From contig NZ_ABXW01000052.1 of the NCBI RefSeq assembly GCF_000173415.1, forward strand, positions 62,001-126,000: DNA of 64,000 nucleotides, in the 5' to 3' direction. Positions 59,441 to 64,000 of the stretch are shown here, in pieces (positions within the stretch are counted from its first letter, which is position 1; each line of letters opens with the position of its first letter). This stretch comes from Providencia alcalifaciens DSM 30120 (GTDB lineage Bacteria; Pseudomonadota; Gammaproteobacteria; Enterobacterales; Enterobacteriaceae). The notes under the pieces are model-generated. The model saw only the letters and a program-made list of their open reading frames with translations, was not told the origin of the DNA and made no database searches. The translations under genes and the position numbers were made by a program.

Positions 59441-60583
59441 ATGAAAAATCTTTTTCGTCACGGACGGCTGCTTGTCGCCGTCAGTTTGGCATTAACGTCA
59501 TTATCTAGCGCGGCATTAACACAGTCTGACGTGGACAGTATTATTAAGCCGTTAATGAAACAGCAGCAAATTCCAGGCATGTCAGTGGCAATTTCCGTTG
59601 ATGGAAAACACTTTATTTACCATTATGGAATCCAATCCAAGCAGACCAAAGTCCCTGTCACCGATAATACGCTGTATGAAATTGGCTCTTTATCAAAAAC
59701 ATTCACTGCAACACTAGCTTCCTATGCCCAAGGGCAAGGTAAGCTCGATTTTTCTCAGCCCGTGAGCCACTATTTGCCAGAATTAAAAAATACGGTATTT
59801 GATAAAGTGACAGTGATGAATTTAGCCACACATACTTCTGGCTTATCTCTCTTTGTTCCCAACACCGTGACGAATAGTGCCGAGTTAATCCAGTATTACC
59901 AACAATGGTCTCCAGAAAAACCGATTGGTGAATATCGTTCTTATTCCAATCTCGGAGTGGGTTTATTGGGTATAGTCACAGCAAAACAGCTGGGAACGAC
60001 ATTTTCGCAAGCGACAGATAACATGATGTTACCTGCTTTGGGGATGAAACATACCTATTTACAGGTTCCTCAACATCAGCAACAGAATTATGCTCAAGGT
60101 TATAATAAGCAACATCAACCTGTCCGCGTAACCCCAGAGATCTTAGATAATGAAGCCTACGGTTTGAAATCGACAGCTAAGGATTTGATTCGTTTTCTCG
60201 ATATCAATATGCAAGTTGTCGACGTGAAGAAATCTTGGCAGGAAGCGGTTGAAGATACCCATACGGGTGTGTATATGACGGATTCTTTTGTGCAAGACTT
60301 AATGTGGGAAAGTTATCCATGGCCAGTCTCATTGGCTCAATTACAACAAGGCAACCGTGATGATATGGCGCTTAAACCACAAAAAGTTGAAGCTATTCAA
60401 CCACCACTGCCACCAGAGTCTGCTGCGTTCTATAACAAAACAGGCTCCACCAATGGGTTTGCAGCTTATGCAGCCTTTATTCCCGACGAAAAAATTGGCA
60501 TCGTGCTGCTCTCTAACCAATGGTACCCAATCCCTGAGCGCATCAACGCAGCCTACCAGCTAATCGAAAAAGTGAAACACTAG
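59441..60583 (+). CDS. ampC: Class C beta-lactamase AmpC
   Basis: Periplasmic serine cephalosporinase, 380 aa from ATG 59441 (E. coli 377). Signal peptide to about residue 24 (LSSAA). The three active-site elements are intact: SLSK (Ser83 to Lys86 of the precursor), YSN (in YRSYSNLGVG) and KTG (YNKTGSTNGF). Longer starts to 59300 would lose the signal peptide and were rejected. With the divergent ampR it is likely inducible rather than constitutive. Confidence 0.95.
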   Translation: MKNLFRHGRLLVAVSLALTSLSSAALTQSDVDSIIKPLMKQQQIPGMSVAISVDGKHFIYHYGIQSKQTKVPVTDNTLYEIGSLSKTFTATLASYAQGQGKLDFSQPVSHYLPELKNTVFDKVTVMNLATHTSGLSLFVPNTVTNSAELIQYYQQWSPEKPIGEYRSYSNLGVGLLGIVTAKQLGTTFSQATDNMMLPALGMKHTYLQVPQHQQQNYAQGYNKQHQPVRVTPEILDNEAYGLKSTAKDLIRFLDINMQVVDVKKSWQEAVEDTHTGVYMTDSFVQDLMWESYPWPVSLAQLQQGNRDDMALKPQKVEAIQPPLPPESAAFYNKTGSTNGFAAYAAFIPDEKIGIVLLSNQWYPIPERINAAYQLIEKVKH

Positions 60584-60646
60584 CCCAGCGGAATATGCAG
60601 AATCTGGAATCTGGAATGTTTTAAATAACTATCTAATAAACATCCA

Positions 60647-60771
60647 ATGTTCTAAATAATTCACGTTGTGGCTAGGCGTCAAACGAGGTTATCTCGGGGA
60701 GCATACAAAAGTATGTGACCCGAGTGACCGAGAGCAGACAACAAAGCCACGGCGTGAAGTATGACGAACAT
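60647..60771. repeat. ERIC-like palindromic element 1
   Basis: 125 bp with terminal inverted repeats ATGTTC (60647-60652) and GAACAT (60766-60771). The centre GGGGAGCATACAAAAGTATG-TGACCCGAG is a palindrome that resembles the ERIC/IRU core (GAGCTTACATAAGTAAGTGACT as remembered from ERIC primers). The arms also pair (ACGTTGTGGCT with AGCCACGGCGT). It ends one base before the hemN stop codon complement (60772). Confidence 0.82.
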
Positions 60772-62145
60772 TTAGATGACGCGAGAAAATTGGTGTAATC
60801 TCATTTGACTTCGTAGATAAACATCAAAACACATACACACATTACGAATCAGCAGTCGCCCGCGTGGCGTGACTTTTATCCCCGTTTCACTGACTTCCAC
60901 CAGCCCATCTTCTGCCATTGGTTTGAGTAGTTCTAGGTCTTCTTTGAAATAGGTTTTGAAGTCAATTGGGTAGAGCGCTTCAATTTGCGCAAAGTTCAAT
61001 TGGAAGTTGCAGATCAATGTTTTGATCACATCGCGGCGCAGGCAGTCGTCATCTGTTAGCACTAATCCACGCCATAAGGCATGTCCTTTTTCTTCCACTT
61101 GCGCGTAGTAGGTTTTTAAATCTTTCTGATTTTGGGCGTAGTTATCGCCGAGCATACTGATCGCAGATACCCCTAATCCTAATAAATCGCAATCCCCTTG
61201 GGTGGTATAACCTTGGAAATTACGATGTAAAATTCCTTCTCGCTGTGCCACGGCAAGTTCATCTTCTGGGCGAGCAAAGTGATCCATCCCGATAAATTGA
61301 TAACCGCCGGATGTCAGCGTTGCGATAGTATCTTGCAGAATATCCAGTTTTTGCTCCGCCGTTGGCAGGTCTTCATCTTTGATTTTACGCTGCGCCGCAA
61401 ATAAATTCGGCAAATGCGCGTAGTTGAAAACGCTTAAACGATCAGGCGCAAGCTCCGCCACTTTTTTCAATGTAAACGCAAAGCTTTCTGGGGTCTGTTT
61501 TGGTAAACCGTAAATCAGGTCGATACTGGTTGACGTGAAGCCAGTCTCTTTCGCACGTTTAATTAGCGCAAAAATAAACTCTTCATCTTGCTCGCGGTTA
61601 ACCAGAACTTGCACTTCTTTATTAAAGTCTTGGACACCCATGCTTAGACGGTTAAAGCCTTCGCTGCGCAGATGATCAATCATGTCGAGTTCAATTTCGC
61701 GTGGGTCCACTTCAATGGACATCTCTGCATCCGGCGCAAAATGAAAATATTTTTTCAGCAAGCCAACTAAATGACTCACTTGTGCCTTGTCTAGATACGT
61801 TGGTGTACCGCCGCCCCAGTGCATTTGAGTCACTGTACGATTTTTAAGTAACGCAGCACGCTGGATAATTTCTTTTTCAATGACTTCTAAATACTCATCC
61901 GCTTTGTGTTTTTGGCGAGTAACTAGCTTATTACAGCCGCAGAAATAGCACAGTTTGTGGCAAAACGGGATATGCACATACAGAGACAAAGGACGGTCAG
62001 GATAACGTTGGGTTGCCTCAATAAAAGCCTGTTCGTTGTAGTCTTGATTAAACTCTAAGGCTGTTGGATAAGAGGTATAACGCGGACCTGAATAGTTATA
62101 TTTTTGGATGAGAGAGAGATCCCAAACAATATTTTGCTCTGACAT
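60772..62145 (-). CDS. hemN: Oxygen-independent coproporphyrinogen III oxidase HemN
   Basis: Radical-SAM enzyme that converts coproporphyrinogen III to protoporphyrinogen IX without oxygen. 457 aa (E. coli 457). N-terminus MSEQNIVWDLSLIQKYNYSGPRYTSYPTAL is conserved. The cluster motif CHKLCYFCGC (CX3CX2C) follows HIPF. GGGTPTYL and IDLIYGLPKQT are the usual SAM/substrate motifs. In E. coli it directly adjoins glnG; here the fimbrial and ampRC genes lie between. Confidence 0.97.
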   Translation of the reverse strand: MSEQNIVWDLSLIQKYNYSGPRYTSYPTALEFNQDYNEQAFIEATQRYPDRPLSLYVHIPFCHKLCYFCGCNKLVTRQKHKADEYLEVIEKEIIQRAALLKNRTVTQMHWGGGTPTYLDKAQVSHLVGLLKKYFHFAPDAEMSIEVDPREIELDMIDHLRSEGFNRLSMGVQDFNKEVQVLVNREQDEEFIFALIKRAKETGFTSTSIDLIYGLPKQTPESFAFTLKKVAELAPDRLSVFNYAHLPNLFAAQRKIKDEDLPTAEQKLDILQDTIATLTSGGYQFIGMDHFARPEDELAVAQREGILHRNFQGYTTQGDCDLLGLGVSAISMLGDNYAQNQKDLKTYYAQVEEKGHALWRGLVLTDDDCLRRDVIKTLICNFQLNFAQIEALYPIDFKTYFKEDLELLKPMAEDGLVEVSETGIKVTPRGRLLIRNVCMCFDVYLRSQMRLHQFSRVI

Positions 62146-62318
62146 TGATATTCCTTAATTGACCACACGCTCGAAAGCATCACTATTAATTATATCTCTT
62201 TAGATTATTTTTTAGCTATTTATGTAAAGAGTGTATACCGCAAAGATTATAGCGATGTTAGAAAAAACAGATCTGATGCAACATCAAAGAAAAGGAAGAT
62301 AGGTGAGAAATTGGACAA

Positions 62319-62346
62319 TATTCCTCCCGTAAAGACAGGAGGAATA
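62319..62346 (-). terminator. Hairpin downstream of yihI
   Basis: Perfect 9-bp stem TATTCCTCC (62319-62327) / GGAGGAATA (62338-62346) with a 10-base loop, 13 bp after the yihI stop. The minus-strand tail (TGTCCAATTTCTC) is only weakly T-rich. Confidence 0.5.
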
Positions 62347-62359
62347 AACAGAGAGGCGA

Positions 62360-62878
62360 TTATTTACTTTTTAAGATGCGCATAATGTCATCAAATTTCT
62401 CTTCTTCCTCTTCATCACCGTCTTCGTCCGCATATTCGATACCGAGGATATTCATCAGTTCATCGATGCGATCTAAGCAGGTATCAACATATTGCTGCTC
62501 TTGCGCAGTGATGGTTTCGCCATCTTCCAGGCGTGCCAGAATCGCATCTAAGCGATCGTTGCTTTCTAGCATTTCCAGTTCTTTTTCTGGCGTCAGTTTT
62601 TCTTTTGCCACTGGCTTCTCTTTCACCACTGGACGTGCGGTTGGTTTGTTATCTTCCACGATTAATGGGATCGGTTTTTTGCTGCCGATACGTGGATCAA
62701 CCTGAGCATTTTGCCCATTTTTTTGACCTGTTGATGATCCGTCTTGGTTACGGCTACCAGACTTATGCCCGCGATGTTTTTTCTCGCGTTTACGCTCACG
62801 GCCTTCTGCGTTGAGCTCTTCTTTCGTCTTACGGTATTTTTTCTTCAGTTTTGCGGTCGGTTTTTTCGGTGAATTCAT
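62360..62878 (-). CDS. yihI: Der GTPase-activating protein YihI
   Basis: 172-aa small highly charged protein that stimulates the GTPase Der in 50S subunit assembly. The N-terminal third is basic (KKPTAKLKKKYRKTKEELNAEGRERKR), the middle is Pro/Lys-rich, and the C-terminus is acidic (EDGDEEEEEKFDDIMRILKSK). The E. coli order yihI-hemN is kept. Recognition is by composition, the ELNAEGRERKR motif and context. Confidence 0.93.
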   Translation of the reverse strand: MNSPKKPTAKLKKKYRKTKEELNAEGRERKREKKHRGHKSGSRNQDGSSTGQKNGQNAQVDPRIGSKKPIPLIVEDNKPTARPVVKEKPVAKEKLTPEKELEMLESNDRLDAILARLEDGETITAQEQQYVDTCLDRIDELMNILGIEYADEDGDEEEEEKFDDIMRILKSK

Positions 62879-63188
62879 GGTTTGCTACCTTGATAAAATC
62901 AGTTTCTGCTGCGGAATCTAGCAGGATCCCTTAAGCAGCGAAAGCACTACTTTGCAATTTAGGTGAATTTTATCTCACTTTGCATTCGCAACAGTACTTT
63001 AATGATTATACCTTAAATAATTTGAGTTGCATGCAAGCAACAAAAAGGGAAGCCCGTTGAAGGGTCTTGCACTCAGAATAGAGATTTATGTTTTGAGCGA
63101 TATTCTAGGTAATTCAAGTTGCCTAAGCATTCCAATGCTCTCAATAGCTGTATCACCAGGGGGCAAAAATAGAGAGTCACCTTGAGTA
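62879..63188. other. yihI upstream region with ERIC-end-like fragments
   Basis: 310 bp without a gene. It should hold the yihI promoter. Two short fragments look like left ends of the repeat family: TATACCTTAAATAATTTGAG (starting 63007) followed by TTGCATG, and TATTCTAGGTAATTCAAGTT (starting 63101). Both resemble the TAAATAATTCGAGTTGC end of ERIC elements, so the stretch may be a stack of decayed copies. Confidence 0.4.
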
Positions 63189-63314
63189 ATGCTCTAAATA
63201 GTTTGTGCTGTAGCAAGGCGGCAAGAGTTGCTAATCCCTAGGAGCATACACAAGTATGTGACTAGGGTTAGCAATTGAAGCCAACGCCGCTACAGCGCAA
63301 AATATGACGAGCAT
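63189..63314. repeat. ERIC-like palindromic element 2
   Basis: 126 bp with terminal inverted repeats ATGCTC (63189-63194) and GAGCAT (63309-63314), flanked by TA on both sides, as expected of an insertion with TA duplication. The centre CCCTAGGAGCATACACAAGT continuing ATGTGACTAGGG forms the ERIC-like core palindrome. It lies 6 bp from the adeP stop and so would form a hairpin at the 3' end of that mRNA. Confidence 0.85.
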
Positions 63315-63319
63315 TAATA

Positions 63320-64000
63320 TTAGGCGTCGATCCAGATCATTTTGAGTAGGAACATTGCCGCTACTAAAATCACACACAGACCTAGGTCACGCCAGCGCCC
63401 CGTACCAATCTTCATCGCACAGTACGCAATAAAACCTAGCGCAATACCTTCTGTAATCGAGAAGCTAAATGGCATCATGACCGCAGTAATAAACGCCGGA
63501 ACGGATTCCGTTAAGTCATCCCATTTCACGCGCGTTAAGCTTGAAGTCATCAGAACGCCAACATAAATCAGCGCCCCTGCCGTTGCATAGGCTGGAACCA
63601 TACCCGCCAGCGGAGAGATAAACATGGTCAACAGGAATAACACACCGACGACAATCGCGGTTAAACCTGTACGACCGCCCACCGATACCCCTGAAGAGCT
63701 TTCGATGTAGGCTGTTACAGACGAAGTCCCCATTGCAGAACCTGCCACCGAACTTAAGCTATCCACATACAGTGCTTGTTTCATGCGAGGGAAAGTCCCA
63801 CGCTCGTTGGTAATACCGGCTTTGTCTGTTACCCCAATCATGGTGCCCGAGGAGTCAAACAGGTTTACCAACATAAAGGCAAAGATAACCCCAGAAAGTG
63901 CCAGATCCAGTGAGCCAGCAAAGTCCACTTGGCCAACAACACTGGTAATACTTGGTGGCATTGAGAAAATGCCCGTATATTTCACATCGCCCAGCGCCAA
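63320..64000 (-). CDS. adeP: Adenine permease, AdeP (YieG) type, N-terminus outside window
   Basis: C-terminal 226 residues of an NCS2/AzgA-like purine permease, gene continuing past 64000. The matches VNLFDSSGTMIGVTDKAG, FPRMKQALYVDS, GTSSVTAYIESSSGVSVGGRTGLTA and PAFITAVMMPFSFSITEGIALGF follow E. coli AdeP very closely; it imports adenine by proton symport. About 220 N-terminal residues are missing. E. coli does not have this gene next to yihI, so the local order differs. Confidence 0.92.
   Translation of the reverse strand: MALGDVKYTGIFSMPPSITSVVGQVDFAGSLDLALSGVIFAFMLVNLFDSSGTMIGVTDKAGITNERGTFPRMKQALYVDSLSSVAGSAMGTSSVTAYIESSSGVSVGGRTGLTAIVVGVLFLLTMFISPLAGMVPAYATAGALIYVGVLMTSSLTRVKWDDLTESVPAFITAVMMPFSFSITEGIALGFIAYCAMKIGTGRWRDLGLCVILVAAMFLLKMIWIDA

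Overview
The window is a chromosomal segment from an AT-rich member of the Morganellaceae, most likely Providencia; the species cannot be settled from the sequence alone. The genus call rests on close Enterobacterales protein matches recognised by eye (DppA, GlyQS, SpoT, RecG, GlnA/L/G, HemN), moderate AT richness, a chromosomal ampR-ampC pair, and fimbrial operons that carry MrpJ-type regulators, a Proteus/Providencia habit.

Layout. 1-6.6 kb: dppB (cut by the left edge) and dppA, a tRNA-Pro(UGG), and glyS-glyQ, all on the minus strand. 6.7-15.4 kb: tag behind a near-perfect LexA box, avtA, yidE, yidQ, yidR, yicG and ligB; the order resembles the E. coli yid region, but ibpA/ibpB are missing between yidE and yidQ. 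15.7-26.6 kb: gmk-rpoZ-spoT-trmH-recG, then gltS (minus), xanP (with a PurR-like operator) and yicH. 26.6-30.8 kb, minus strand: fabY(yiiD), dtd, yihX and typA, without rbn between yihX and dtd. 31-36.5 kb: a YqjI-like PadR metal-responsive regulator with a 42-bp tandem repeat in its His/Gly/Cys-rich N-terminus and three operator-like TTTAGATATATC copies at its promoter, then glnA-glnL-glnG with a sigma-54 promoter and NtrC sites.

36.5-58.4 kb is the accessory region: three tandem, diverged chaperone-usher fimbrial operons (F1 36754-42410, F2 42927-49611, F3 51221-58330). The shared order is major pilin, chaperone, usher, two-domain adhesin, one or two minor pilins, then one to three small Cro/C1-type HTH proteins of the MrpJ type. 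A stand-alone fourth adhesin lies between F2 and F3, flanked by hairpins, and the decayed C-terminus of a fifth adhesin lies inside F3. The divergent ampR-ampC pair follows. In E. coli glnG and hemN are neighbours, so fimbriae plus ampRC occupy the glnG/hemN junction here.

58.4-64 kb: ampR/ampC, hemN, yihI and the C-terminal half of an adeP-type adenine permease. Two ERIC-like palindromic elements (about 125 bp each) lie downstream of hemN and of adeP.

Working picture: a conserved core (peptide uptake, translation, stringent response, nitrogen control, haem synthesis) is interrupted by a surface-adhesion locus that seems to have grown by duplication. Its linked MrpJ-like regulators probably couple fimbriation to motility, as established for MrpJ in Proteus mirabilis. 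No phage, transposase, recombinase, CRISPR array or antiphage system is visible.
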